A stretch of 64,000 nucleotides of DNA from a virus. The notes under the pieces were generated by a model that saw only the letters and a program-made list of their open reading frames with translations, was not told the DNA's origin and did not search any database. Of the stretch, positions 43,400 to 53,465 are shown one piece after another (positions within the stretch are counted from its first letter, which is position 1; every line of letters begins with the position of its first letter). The translations under genes were made by a program, and so were the position numbers. The DNA lies in IMG/VR virus record IMGVR_UViG_3300010392_001176, positions 1 through 64,000 of that record. The stretch is one strand, 5' to 3'.

Positions 43400-44541
43400 T
43401 GAGTAGGCGGCGGCCCTATATATATGAAGATAGGGAATGGCTGGAGATCCATCAGATACAAGAGAAGCAGGACGTTCAGCCTGATGAAATGCCACAAAGC
43501 GAACTCGATCAGCCTTATCAGTTTGGTAACGATGATGATGATAATTACCAGCCCTATGAATTTGATAATCCTGGCTGTTGTGGTCCGTGGGCTCCACCTG
43601 GATGGCCACCACCTGATCCTGTTCCTATTCCTGGGCCATGTGACCAGGGAACGGGCTGCGATTTTGTAACGCTAACAAATGTTCCTGAAGAAGTAGAATG
43701 CGATACCACATATCAATTCACAACAATCCATGTGGTTTCTGGTTGCCAAGCAGCGAGTTTTGAAGATGCCTTTCTTTCTTGGTCAATATCTGCAGGAACA
43801 ATAATTAATACAACTCCACCTGGAATGAAATGGAAAGCTGAAGGACTCAGCGATGGACAGGAAGTAACCGTATGTGTTTCCTCTGCTGCAGGAGATTGTA
43901 GCGATTGCAGAACTTTTAAAATTAAGTGTCCGGTTTGCTGCTCAGATGAAATGGTGATTACCGGAGCTGACACGGCAAATCCTGGCACGGTTTGGGGCGG
44001 CAGCATAGATCCACCTTGCCCTGGTGCAACCTGTACCGTTAGCAATAATTCCGGCTGCCCAATGACTTGCGCGGTCAATCCAGATGGCTCAAGCGTAACT
44101 GTTGCTGTCGGTGCGAAGAATTGCGGATCTTTTACAGTAACAGTCACGGAAGATACATCAACCCCTCAGAAACAAGAAGATATGTGTCCTGGTGAATCCG
44201 CAACAAAGACTGTGCGGATCAATGGCAATGGTGGTAGCTGGCGACTTTGCGGTAGCTGTAGTTTCTTTCTCTGCAATGGCCCGTTTTGCAGTTGTACTTA
44301 TGAGGACGGTGAAAGAAGGTGGCGAATTTGGATTGGGGCAGGGATCTTCTGCGGTCCATGTTGTACTTCCGCTTGTTACGATAATTGGAATCCAGGCGGG
44401 GGCGGACACCCTGGAAATATAGTGTGGGGGCCAGTCCAATTCTGTGCATCTACTTGTGATACCAATGGCCCCTGCGCTGGCGGCTCAATGTTTGGCACAT
44501 CGCTCTGGTATTGGGCCAATCCAGACTGTGAATGTATATGA
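43399..44541 (+). CDS. Cys-rich Ig-like tail or surface protein
   Basis: 380 residues with about 32 Cys, a GTG start that overlaps the preceding stop, an acidic N-terminus, and a GWPPPDPVPIPGP hinge. The middle has Ig-like strands with paired Cys (e.g. SDGQEVTVCVSSAAGDCSDC). The C-terminal 100 residues are Gly/Trp/Cys-rich. No signal peptide, so disulphides would form only after export or lysis. The function is unknown; a cell-surface-contacting tail protein is plausible. Confidence 0.6.
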   Translation: MSRRRPYIYEDREWLEIHQIQEKQDVQPDEMPQSELDQPYQFGNDDDDNYQPYEFDNPGCCGPWAPPGWPPPDPVPIPGPCDQGTGCDFVTLTNVPEEVECDTTYQFTTIHVVSGCQAASFEDAFLSWSISAGTIINTTPPGMKWKAEGLSDGQEVTVCVSSAAGDCSDCRTFKIKCPVCCSDEMVITGADTANPGTVWGGSIDPPCPGATCTVSNNSGCPMTCAVNPDGSSVTVAVGAKNCGSFTVTVTEDTSTPQKQEDMCPGESATKTVRINGNGGSWRLCGSCSFFLCNGPFCSCTYEDGERRWRIWIGAGIFCGPCCTSACYDNWNPGGGGHPGNIVWGPVQFCASTCDTNGPCAGGSMFGTSLWYWANPDCECI

Positions 44542-45035
44542 AAAAGCAAAAGATGAATGAGTATTGCGAATCATTTAATCCGCAACATCTCTTCACAGTC
44601 ATACAGTTTATGGAGTGGTTTGAATGTTGCCAGGATTTGATAGATCCCATACAGGCATTCTTAGATTCAAAAGCCAGGGAACTCGGACAAATAAAAAGAA
44701 GAGCGCGGCTGCAGTTTGAAAGAGCTGGTTTGCCGCTGATTAGTGAAGAAGAGGACGCTGTTTATAGGGAAGCTCCCTGCATTGATGAAACCGACCCAGA
44801 TGATCCATTGGATGATCTCTATCGCAGCGAACCTCAAATAGCTGACCCACCTAGACTTGAAGCAGTTGTCGGCTTCTGCCCGAAATGCACTAGCACAATG
44901 GTCGGAACGGTGCTGCCGCATTGCGAATCAGAGGAAAGTGGCAGACATTTCTATAGTGAGTGTACTGCTTGCACATATTACACAGAAATTTTTAAAGGTA
45001 GAAAAGGTAGATACATAGAAGTGAAGGGGGGATAA
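44532..45035 (+). CDS. hypothetical protein with zinc ribbon
   Basis: 167 residues: a helical N-terminal part and a C-terminal zinc ribbon, CPKC (about 118) and CTAC (about 146), followed by a basic end. Overlaps the Cys-rich gene by ten bases. The domain order suggests a small virion or DNA-contacting protein, with no specific homologue recognised. Confidence 0.6.
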   Translation: MYMKKQKMNEYCESFNPQHLFTVIQFMEWFECCQDLIDPIQAFLDSKARELGQIKRRARLQFERAGLPLISEEEDAVYREAPCIDETDPDDPLDDLYRSEPQIADPPRLEAVVGFCPKCTSTMVGTVLPHCESEESGRHFYSECTACTYYTEIFKGRKGRYIEVKGG

Positions 45036-45039
45036 GAAA

Positions 45040-45714
45040 ATGGCAAATGGGAATCAGCAAGATTTTTCAGCACAAGGTATTCAGGATAGGATTCTGGCCG
45101 GAGCAAGCCCACTCTTTCGCCAAGGTGCTCAAGCTCTTCGACAGGCTGGAGCAGGAGCACGCAGACGAAGAGGTATTGCCGGAGCTGGTGAACTTGGCAG
45201 GCAAGTAACTGAAGGTCTTGGGCAATCGTTAGGGCAAACTGCACTACGAGCTGGTCAGACAGGCGAACAAATGGCTGCTGGATTTGAACAACAGCGAAGG
45301 TCTTTAGAGCAGCAGCTAACAATGCAGCGCGAAAATTTGGCGCAGCAAAAGGAGCTTGAGCAAGGCCGCCTAGCAGAAATGGTTGCAGCGAGACAGCAGC
45401 AAGCTCAAATGCAACTCTTTCCACACATAGGCTTGACACCTGGATTCCTAGAAGAAGTGGGCCTAGAACTTCCTGGTCGTGGTGAACAGCGTCAATTTCA
45501 AAGACAGCTCGGACAATTGGGCTTACCAGGATTTCCTTTTGGTGGTCAAGGTGGTGGTCAAGGTGGTCAATTCGGATTAAGCGGTCTTGGCGGATCGTCT
45601 AATCTACAATTGCAGCGCATGTTTCCTGGCATGTCGCGTGGCGGCAGATTGCAGATGGCAATGAACATGGGCTTGCTCCCAGGAGCAATCCAGCCAGGAC
45701 AATTTCAGCGATAA
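45040..45714 (+). CDS. Gln/Gly/Arg-rich coiled-coil protein
   Basis: 224 residues. A helical Gln/Ala/Leu-rich half (residues about 60-125, EQQRRSLEQQLTMQRENLAQQ) and a Gly/Gln/Phe-rich disordered half (GGQGGGQGGQFGLSGLGG). Its position before two larger internal-virion genes and its composition suggest an ejection protein or one that binds packaged DNA. Similar in character to the 11773-12321 product. Confidence 0.6.
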   Translation: MANGNQQDFSAQGIQDRILAGASPLFRQGAQALRQAGAGARRRRGIAGAGELGRQVTEGLGQSLGQTALRAGQTGEQMAAGFEQQRRSLEQQLTMQRENLAQQKELEQGRLAEMVAARQQQAQMQLFPHIGLTPGFLEEVGLELPGRGEQRQFQRQLGQLGLPGFPFGGQGGGQGGQFGLSGLGGSSNLQLQRMFPGMSRGGRLQMAMNMGLLPGAIQPGQFQR

Positions 45715-45729
45715 AGGGGGGTGAGATAA

Positions 45730-46992
45730 ATGGCTGTTCTTAGAACTGGAAGATCAAAAATACAAAGTCCTTTCGCTGCTGGACAACGTGCTATCGAAAG
45801 ACGAATGAGGGCAGAGGATCAAGCAGCGATAGAACAGGGTAGGCAAGAAAGAGCAGCGTTTGATGAAAGGATGCGCCAACGTGGTGTCGAAAGACGAAGG
45901 CAGGATGAGATCCGCCGCAAATCTGGACTCGCAGAACAAGATGCCCAAATGCGTAGGGATCTTATTCAGACTTTGGCACGCGGCAAAGGTCAAGGCATGT
46001 TTGCCGCAAAACTTCCCAGGATCAATAAGTTTATCCTTCATGCACCAGAAATGGAAAAAGATCCAACAACAGGAAAACTTGTCAAAGCAAGTGAAATTAC
46101 TGGCGAAGCACGCATAGATCCTGGCCATATTGAACGTCTAAGAACAATGGCAGCAGGGGCAAGAGATGAACAGGCGGTCAATGCTCTTGCCTTGCAAGGT
46201 CAAGGTAGGCTGCCGAAGAAAAGTGAAAAGGCTTTAGCGGATCTTGCCAGCGATGATTTTCCTGCCTTCAGTCGAATGGCTGAACAGGCTACAGCAGCAA
46301 TACCAGATGAGCCTATGCCTGAAGCTGTCACAGGGCAACTGCCTACCGTTCCAAGTGCGCCGCAACCGCAACAGGCAGGCCCGCTTGCTCCTGGTGATAT
46401 TGATATGACTCAGTTGCTTTCACAGGGAATCATAGGCCCGCCGCAAGGGACAACTCCAGAAACTTTCCAGCCAGGATTTGAACAAGGATTTCAGGGAATA
46501 GATCAGCCAGCAGCGCCGATTGAAAATATCCATGAGCTCATTCAATCAGGTCTAGTCCCAGGCACAAAAGCACAGACGCAGCAAAGAAATCCGACACAAG
46601 AAAAAATAGATTCCTTTGTCGCTACTATGGCGGCGATGGGCCATGAAGTGACACCTGAAATGATACAAAGGATGGTCGGAGCTGCAGAAAAAGGACCAGA
46701 CTTAATGAAGCAGACGATGATTGATATGACTCGACAGAGATTTGGTCTTGACCCGATTGGAACTGGCACAGCCCAAGCTGCACAACCTAAGAAGGAACCA
46801 GCCAAGAAAAAAGGTGCAGCTCGACCTGAAATTACCACGGAATTTATAACTGAAGCCAAACGCCAATTTCTTGCAGCGAATCCAGAGAGAAGCATAGAAA
46901 GGACCGTCATAAGGGGCGATATTGTAGTCCTGATTGACGATCAAGGTTTTGAAAATCATGCAACGCCACAACCAGGGAAGCAGCGGAGCTAA
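45730..46992 (+). CDS. putative internal virion protein
   Basis: 420 residues. A highly charged Arg/Glu/Gln coiled-coil start (about 20-85), a Gly/Pro/Gln-rich middle and a C-terminal helical domain. AGGGGGG before the ATG. Ejection proteins of podoviruses often have this mix of helical and disordered regions, and it sits directly before the 2030-residue protein. Assigned by context. Confidence 0.55.
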   Translation: MAVLRTGRSKIQSPFAAGQRAIERRMRAEDQAAIEQGRQERAAFDERMRQRGVERRRQDEIRRKSGLAEQDAQMRRDLIQTLARGKGQGMFAAKLPRINKFILHAPEMEKDPTTGKLVKASEITGEARIDPGHIERLRTMAAGARDEQAVNALALQGQGRLPKKSEKALADLASDDFPAFSRMAEQATAAIPDEPMPEAVTGQLPTVPSAPQPQQAGPLAPGDIDMTQLLSQGIIGPPQGTTPETFQPGFEQGFQGIDQPAAPIENIHELIQSGLVPGTKAQTQQRNPTQEKIDSFVATMAAMGHEVTPEMIQRMVGAAEKGPDLMKQTMIDMTRQRFGLDPIGTGTAQAAQPKKEPAKKKGAARPEITTEFITEAKRQFLAANPERSIERTVIRGDIVVLIDDQGFENHATPQPGKQRS

Positions 46993-46994
46993 AA

Positions 46995-49900
46995 ATGCCC
47001 GTTCAATTTACATTTAAAAGAGTACCAAAACCAGAAGAAGAAGAGAAGCAGCCGAAGATTGGATTCGAGAGAGTATTTCCAGAGCCGGAGCCAGAGCCGG
47101 AACCAACGCCGGAACCTACACTAGCGCCAGCTCCAATACCAACACCGGAACCAGAGCCACGACCTAGTGTTGCAGACTTCTTAGATACTGGCAGCCTTGC
47201 TGACCTACCCCCCGAAGCAGACTTGCCTTCTCTTGGAGCTGCAGGCCGTGGACTTGTTGAAGCGACAGCTCCAATAGGTCGTGCTCTTGCTGACATCGGC
47301 CCCAGGTTTGAAGAACCCCCCCCCTTGGAGCCTACATTTGAAGATGTAGAAGCTATCCCTGATCCGGCTTTCGCTGGAAAAGTTGCACTTGGAATTGCCT
47401 TCGCCCCCTTCGCTCCCATTGCTGCTGTGCTGAGATCCCCTGGCGCATTTACTGAAGCAGATGTAAGTGCAGAAGGTCCGGCTGCAATAGAGCGACGAGA
47501 AGCATCTATTCTCGATCTCGCTGGCAGAACTGCACGGCCTGTCCTTAGAGGTTTTGCCGCTGGTCCTATTCCAGAAGCACCATTTGTAGAGGATCTTGGT
47601 TTAAGTGAAGATATGGCTGAACAAGTTGGCCGTGTAGCTACAGAGTTAGCAGCTCTTCATTATGGTATGGGCGGCGCAAGGCTTCTTACTAGGGGCGTTA
47701 GATTTTCTATCCAACAAAGACTGAGAGATTTTCTTATAGAGCGTGGCTTTATTGCTGAAGAAGCTGCTGCTGAAACCATAGCTGATCTCTTCGCTGAAGA
47801 TGCCGTTGGAAATGCTATGAATAGCTCAATGGCTGATGAAACTCTTGGAACACCGGAACGAGTAGCAAATGCTAGGGCATTTCACAGGAGATATAAATAT
47901 CCTGGTCCTAATGATCCTAGAACAGCAGCAGAAATCAAAGCGTTTGCTGCAGAAGAAGGACTTCCTTTAGAGCAAGGTGCTCCAGCTTTCACACGAGCAG
48001 CGGCAGAAGCCGAAGAAGTAGTAGGCGGAGCAGCCGCCGAAGCAACCGCCGAAGCAGCCATAGAAGCAGGCGAAGCGCCAGTATTTAATTTCGCTCGTGG
48101 AGCAGAGCCAGGAGTGCCGCCCGTTGCAGAAGCTCCGCCTGTTGCAGAAGCTCCGGCGGAAGTCGTCGGCCCAACTGAACCTCTGCTTGCCAAAGGTGGT
48201 ACGCCTTTTAAGACAGAGCGTGGAGCTGCTGCCAATTTACAGAAAGCAGCAAAGCGGCTTGGGATAGATGTTGAGCAGCTTAAAGTCGCTGAGATCCCTG
48301 GTGGATTTGGGATCGTAGGTAAGGGAGTGGAAGTATCCCCCGCTGTCGCTGCTGAAGCGGTCAAAAAGCCCGTTAAAGCCGTTGCCCCTAAAGCACGCCC
48401 CACGAAGCCTGTTAAAGCAAAGGCTCCTGCTGCAGCCGAACCTACCCCCCCTGGTGTGGCAGGAGTAGCTGAAGAGAGAATAGTAACAGAGCCGCCAGAG
48501 GTTACGGGCGAAAAGCCTACTCAAACAATCGACACCGAACCAGCACGGGTCTTTGTTACTACAGCCAAAAATAAAAAGGTAGCTCGAAATGAAACACTCC
48601 GATGGATTGATGGCACGATTGAAAATATGCAAAGGGGTTTAATCAAAGAAGGCGGCTCCATTGAAATGTCAATTAGTGGTGTTGAGTTTATGGTTCCGAA
48701 TACCCAGGCTGCCTTGAAAACTCTGAGAAAAGAGATCGGCAAATTTGCCATTAGAAAACCACGAAAAGTACAGGCTGCCCCTCAAGTGCGCGAGTTAGCC
48801 AGGGCTGCGCCGACAAAATTAGATTATGTACCTGTAAGCAAGCCGCCCCCAGGTAAAGAACCACTCTGGACCAATGGATCAATAATCGACAAAGGTGATA
48901 GACCGCCAATAGGTAGCAAAATCGCTGGAGCTGCTGAAGTACCATTTGCACGGCTCGAACAAGATTTTGAAAAAGCCAGGGTGCATGTTGGTAAGAAGCA
49001 GCGCAAAGGAGTAAGTGTACGATTTGCTAAAAATCCAGAAACCGGAAAGCCTGACATCACAGCATCTATTGTGAATCAGGCTGGCGCAGAGATTACAGTC
49101 AGATCAGATGATATTGGTTTCTTTATGACTAAATATCCTGACGCAGAATTCTACTTCAAACCTCAGACTATCAAGCGCACAGACACCGTGCCAGTAATGG
49201 AGAAGGGTGAAGTAGTCGGCCATGAAAAGAAGGTACGACAAGAAACCATAGGAGATATTGCTGTAGTAAGTGAAGGCAGATATGTTGGCACATTCAAAAG
49301 TGTGGGGGCATTCCGAAATCTTGGGGCCAAATACAATGATGCCGGAGAGCTCCAAGATTATGCTTATGGCGAAGCCGACTTCCTTGAGACAAAAGGCCCA
49401 TACGAAAGAGCGTATGGTTATGCTTCTGCCGGAACTGATACATCAGGTGCGGAACAATTCCCAGGCCATTTATCTAACGCGATAGATTTACCTGAGATGG
49501 TTGATTTTGCGAAGCTACTCATGGATGGGGAAGTGCCAAGGGTAGTTAAGCATATAGACAGACACGGCAGAACGCTTGGTCGATTCATCCCTGGTGGTAC
49601 AGGCCGGATACTTCTTCGTGCCGATATATTCAGAGATCCTGAACTAGCAAGAATGGTCACTTCCCATGAGATAGGCCATGTAGTTGATTACTATCCAGAA
49701 GGAAGAATGAAGCGTGGCAATATCCTTGGCAAAATCAAAAAATTTAAAGGGATCTACAGGAAGCATCTCTTACCTAGATGGCCTGGAGCAAAAGAAACGC
49801 TTACCACGGCTGACAGGAGAAGGCTACGCAGCCAAGCTGAAAAGATCATTCGAGAAGAATACAAAGATAAATGGATTGATGAAGTAATCACGAAAGAAAT

Positions 49901-52900
49901 GCCAATTGAGCCACAAGATGTTTTGAATATCTGGAACGCCGTGGATCAAGCAGGATTAACAAATCCTGATATGCAGAGATTCATTGCAGAGCTCTCCGGT
50001 GTAGAGAAAAAAGCAATAGTCAAGGAAGCTCTCAAGGGAGCTGTGGATACACAACTCAAGCAGTTTGCCAAAAAGATAAAGACTAAAACTGGCAAGCAAA
50101 TCAAGGCAGAGATCCCTGATGATGCTGTCGCCAAAAAGTACGCAGAACTTATTGATGTAGAGATTCAAAAACTCAGGCTGTTCAAACTTGATGAAGTCAT
50201 GGATGAGCTGAAAACTCTCACTCGTACTTGGCGGCCCTTTGATCCAATGGCAGATCCAGAATACACAGCTATCCGCTACAACAATAGTGAGCTCTATGCT
50301 GATGCCATTAGTGTTCTTTTCAATAAACCAGGATTGCTTAAAAGGATAGCTCCTAATTTCTATGAAGGCTTCTTTAATTATTTAGATGAGAATCCAAAAG
50401 TGGCTGAACTCTGGCATGAAATACAGGACCGGATCAATGCAGGCACGACGAATACACGATTAGTTGAGAATACTAAGGGGGGCTACAGAGGGGGCGATGA
50501 TGCCTATGCTCTGGCTCTCAAAAAGCCCGCACAACGCTTCGATCATTTCATGCGTGAGATCGTTGACCAGCATTGGGCTATTATAAAAAAAGTCAAAAGG
50601 TTTCAGAAACAAGGGTTTGATTTACCAGCAGAAGAGAATCCCCGTTTCGCTATTGAAAAAATGTTGATGTCTGGTTCCTCTACTGAATGGATTGCAACCA
50701 GAGTGGATTACACAATGAGACAACCACTCGAAGAGGTAGGTTTGGATTGGGATGATTTTGGTTTGTATCGACAGTTGATAAGAATTCAAGATAGCGTGGA
50801 AGCGGCAAGACAAGCTCAACCTCAAGGCTGGACACCAGAAAGAGCTGCAGAGCAATTAAAAGAATACGAAACTAAAACTTGGGCTGGTGAAAAATGGGAA
50901 ACCATGCTTCGAGTTTCGGATAATTTTACCAATCTCAACCGTGAGATCATAGAGAAGGTTGCAGAAACAAAATACTTTCCTCAAGAAGTAATTGATCTGA
51001 TGTTAGAAAAGGTGGGGGTCTATGCTACCTGGGACGTTGTGAGATACGTTGAAGAAAGATTCGGTGCAATTCCTAGTGCCAAAATCTTTCCCAAAGTTGG
51101 CACACTTGAAGATATTACCAATCCTGCTACCGCTACCATTCTCAAAAATGTTGCCATTCTTAAAGCAGCTAACCGCGCTAGAATGGGACGCATTACTGCG
51201 AATTTTCTTCACAAATATCAAGAAGCATTTGGAACGGAAGTTGAAGGCATCACGATCCGGCCAGCCGAAAAGAAATGGAACGGAAAATTTATGGAGATCA
51301 AAAATCCGAAGGCTGGATCTGGTTTAGGTTTGCTGGTCTATCTTGAAGAAGGGAAGGCTGTAGGATGGTATGTTGATAAGTTTGTGGCTGAAGCCTTTGA
51401 TAGAAATCCGATTGAAGGCTGGTGGACCGCCAGAACATTGAATGCTTTTGCCAATCCCTTTAGACAAATCTTCACAGAACTCAATCCTGGTTTTATGGTC
51501 TTTAATACTTTCTTCCGTGATCCTATGCGTGCTGCCCAAATGTTACCACAAGCGAATCTTAGCAAGTTTCTAAGAATATGGCCCAAGGCGGTTAAACCAG
51601 CATGGCGATCAGTCTTTGGAATTCCTGATGATGTCGCTGAGTTTATGCTGAAAAATGAAATGCTCATCAGCATTGAAAGCGCCAGGGGATTGTCTCCAAC
51701 AGATAAAGAACTTGAAAGATGGCTGAAAAGAATGAGCATACTACCACGCGATTGGAATAACAAGGTTATACAACCCTTTGCTACAGCAATAAACTTCATC
51801 GGCAACATAGGCCGTGTAGGTGAGCGTGCTGGTAAAATTGCATCAGCACTTTATCTGCAAAAACATTTTCCTGATATGCCAATAGATCAGTTGCGGCATG
51901 AAGTCATGGTCAAAGGTGGATCTCCGGCATTCATGCGTGTTGGCAGAATGCACCCTATTTTGAATAGCTTTGAGCTGTTCTTCAATGCCTATAAAGAAGG
52001 TAATCGTGGTGATTTTGAAGCTATGACTGCAACGCCGTTGGAATTCTGGTGGAAGAAAGGCAAGTACATACTGCTTCCAAAATTCTTAATGTTTGCCGCT
52101 GCTGCTGGCTGGATAGGTGAAGGCTACAGGAGAATTATGCAGGGCGTAAGCACGTTTGACATGGCAAACTACATCGTTGTTCCTATTGGGCTCACTCCAT
52201 CAGGTAAGAGTATTTACCTTCGCATTCCAACAGATGAAAGCAACCGTTTGATCGGCGGCATCTTCACTAAGATGCTCGAAGTAGAAAAACCCAAGATGCG
52301 TAGGGAACTCCTAGCTTACATGGCAGGACAAGCACCGACTGTCAATCCTGCTATTGGTGCTATCCTTTCATCAGTCCAATACGCTTCAGGTTTCAATCCT
52401 TATGATGGTTTTCGTGGCCGCTATGCCATTCCTGAAAGCATGTTCATAGCTCGTGATGAACGCACTCACGAAGCATTTGTGAAATGGCTGGCCAATAAGT
52501 ATGGCGCTAATGTAGTTTACCGATTCAAGCATGACGACTTGGATCAGATCCGAACAGAGCTTGAACAATTTCTGGATATTCCTGTGCTCTCCAATATCTT
52601 TGGCCGCTTCCTCAAGGTGACTGATGTTGGTGTAAAACAACAACTCAAGTACAGGCGCGAGCTGGTCAAGCGAGAGAATGCCCGACAGGTTTTGGATGCC
52701 AAAGAAGCTCTGACCAAATACATAAATGATGATCCCCTAACACCAGCAGACTTTCTTGCATTGGCTGAGAAGCCTGATATTTGGGATCGTAATTTTATGA
52801 AATACATGGCTCGAAAACATGGTGATGCTGTAGCTGAAGAATTGTTTAGTGTCTATCATACTGGCAGCGAAGAAGAGAAGATGGCAGTATGGCGGGCCAT

Positions 52901-53087
52901 TAATGAAATGAATGTAGCGGATAACGCTGGAGATAAGTACCGCTGGATCTGGCAGAGTGATAAGTTTATTGGCAAAGGGCCAGGATTCAGATTTGAATTT
53001 AAGCGAAGAGGAAAAGTGATGCCTAAGTTTAAATTTGAACGGCTGGAAAAAGGGAAAGTGACATACGGGGGGGAGAGAAGGAGATGA
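46995..53087 (+). CDS. giant internal/polyvalent protein with zincin metallopeptidase motif
   Basis: 2030 residues. An N-terminal Pro/Glu repeat (PEPEPEPE about 30-55), an Ala/Pro/Glu-rich linker (about 340-510), then SHEIGHVVDY with HEIGH at 891-895 (the HExxH zinc site), and long helical regions with segments such as ELNPGFMVFNTFFRDPMRAAQ and a C-terminal polyvalent-protein-like part. A peptidase injected with the genome would fit. N- and C-termini share an FxFxR-type motif (FTFKRVP at the start; FKFERLE at the end). Last large virion gene before lysis. Confidence 0.7.
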   Translation: MPVQFTFKRVPKPEEEEKQPKIGFERVFPEPEPEPEPTPEPTLAPAPIPTPEPEPRPSVADFLDTGSLADLPPEADLPSLGAAGRGLVEATAPIGRALADIGPRFEEPPPLEPTFEDVEAIPDPAFAGKVALGIAFAPFAPIAAVLRSPGAFTEADVSAEGPAAIERREASILDLAGRTARPVLRGFAAGPIPEAPFVEDLGLSEDMAEQVGRVATELAALHYGMGGARLLTRGVRFSIQQRLRDFLIERGFIAEEAAAETIADLFAEDAVGNAMNSSMADETLGTPERVANARAFHRRYKYPGPNDPRTAAEIKAFAAEEGLPLEQGAPAFTRAAAEAEEVVGGAAAEATAEAAIEAGEAPVFNFARGAEPGVPPVAEAPPVAEAPAEVVGPTEPLLAKGGTPFKTERGAAANLQKAAKRLGIDVEQLKVAEIPGGFGIVGKGVEVSPAVAAEAVKKPVKAVAPKARPTKPVKAKAPAAAEPTPPGVAGVAEERIVTEPPEVTGEKPTQTIDTEPARVFVTTAKNKKVARNETLRWIDGTIENMQRGLIKEGGSIEMSISGVEFMVPNTQAALKTLRKEIGKFAIRKPRKVQAAPQVRELARAAPTKLDYVPVSKPPPGKEPLWTNGSIIDKGDRPPIGSKIAGAAEVPFARLEQDFEKARVHVGKKQRKGVSVRFAKNPETGKPDITASIVNQAGAEITVRSDDIGFFMTKYPDAEFYFKPQTIKRTDTVPVMEKGEVVGHEKKVRQETIGDIAVVSEGRYVGTFKSVGAFRNLGAKYNDAGELQDYAYGEADFLETKGPYERAYGYASAGTDTSGAEQFPGHLSNAIDLPEMVDFAKLLMDGEVPRVVKHIDRHGRTLGRFIPGGTGRILLRADIFRDPELARMVTSHEIGHVVDYYPEGRMKRGNILGKIKKFKGIYRKHLLPRWPGAKETLTTADRRRLRSQAEKIIREEYKDKWIDEVITKEMPIEPQDVLNIWNAVDQAGLTNPDMQRFIAELSGVEKKAIVKEALKGAVDTQLKQFAKKIKTKTGKQIKAEIPDDAVAKKYAELIDVEIQKLRLFKLDEVMDELKTLTRTWRPFDPMADPEYTAIRYNNSELYADAISVLFNKPGLLKRIAPNFYEGFFNYLDENPKVAELWHEIQDRINAGTTNTRLVENTKGGYRGGDDAYALALKKPAQRFDHFMREIVDQHWAIIKKVKRFQKQGFDLPAEENPRFAIEKMLMSGSSTEWIATRVDYTMRQPLEEVGLDWDDFGLYRQLIRIQDSVEAARQAQPQGWTPERAAEQLKEYETKTWAGEKWETMLRVSDNFTNLNREIIEKVAETKYFPQEVIDLMLEKVGVYATWDVVRYVEERFGAIPSAKIFPKVGTLEDITNPATATILKNVAILKAANRARMGRITANFLHKYQEAFGTEVEGITIRPAEKKWNGKFMEIKNPKAGSGLGLLVYLEEGKAVGWYVDKFVAEAFDRNPIEGWWTARTLNAFANPFRQIFTELNPGFMVFNTFFRDPMRAAQMLPQANLSKFLRIWPKAVKPAWRSVFGIPDDVAEFMLKNEMLISIESARGLSPTDKELERWLKRMSILPRDWNNKVIQPFATAINFIGNIGRVGERAGKIASALYLQKHFPDMPIDQLRHEVMVKGGSPAFMRVGRMHPILNSFELFFNAYKEGNRGDFEAMTATPLEFWWKKGKYILLPKFLMFAAAAGWIGEGYRRIMQGVSTFDMANYIVVPIGLTPSGKSIYLRIPTDESNRLIGGIFTKMLEVEKPKMRRELLAYMAGQAPTVNPAIGAILSSVQYASGFNPYDGFRGRYAIPESMFIARDERTHEAFVKWLANKYGANVVYRFKHDDLDQIRTELEQFLDIPVLSNIFGRFLKVTDVGVKQQLKYRRELVKRENARQVLDAKEALTKYINDDPLTPADFLALAEKPDIWDRNFMKYMARKHGDAVAEELFSVYHTGSEEEKMAVWRAINEMNVADNAGDKYRWIWQSDKFIGKGPGFRFEFKRRGKVMPKFKFERLEKGKVTYGGERRR

Positions 53088-53090
53088 GAT

Positions 53091-53465
53091 GTGGCTGATA
53101 CCTGTCCACCAGAATGCAAGGTTAAACTTAATGGAATAGATACTACAATAACTGAATTGAAGGAGACAGATAAGAAACAATGGGAAGTATTTGACCAAAA
53201 AATACATGATGTGGAGAATCTAGTGTTTGATCGAGTCAAATCCAAAACTCTCATTGCTCTCTTTGGCATAATGGTTACGGTTTTCCTGGCTATTATGGCT
53301 TTAACTTTCACATCTTTATCAAGCGGTCAGAAGCAGGCAGTATCAAAGCTAGAAACGTACCACTCCCAATCCACCACTCAAATGAACAAGATAGAGCGAG
53401 AAATGGTGAAGGTCGTTACTGAGCTAGAGAACCATACATCGCGCCATGATGGAGAGGGGGGTTGA
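53091..53465 (+). CDS. membrane protein with coiled coil, candidate lysis protein
   Basis: 124 residues, GTG start with AAGGAG seven bases upstream. One clear membrane helix (about 53-75, LIALFGIMVTVFLAIMALTF), a helix before it and a coiled coil after it. This is the layout of XhlA-like and other lysis-associated membrane proteins. The stop overlaps a possible small gene (TTGA). It is the first of several membrane genes next to the peptidase. Confidence 0.6.
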   Translation: MADTCPPECKVKLNGIDTTITELKETDKKQWEVFDQKIHDVENLVFDRVKSKTLIALFGIMVTVFLAIMALTFTSLSSGQKQAVSKLETYHSQSTTQMNKIEREMVKVVTELENHTSRHDGEGG

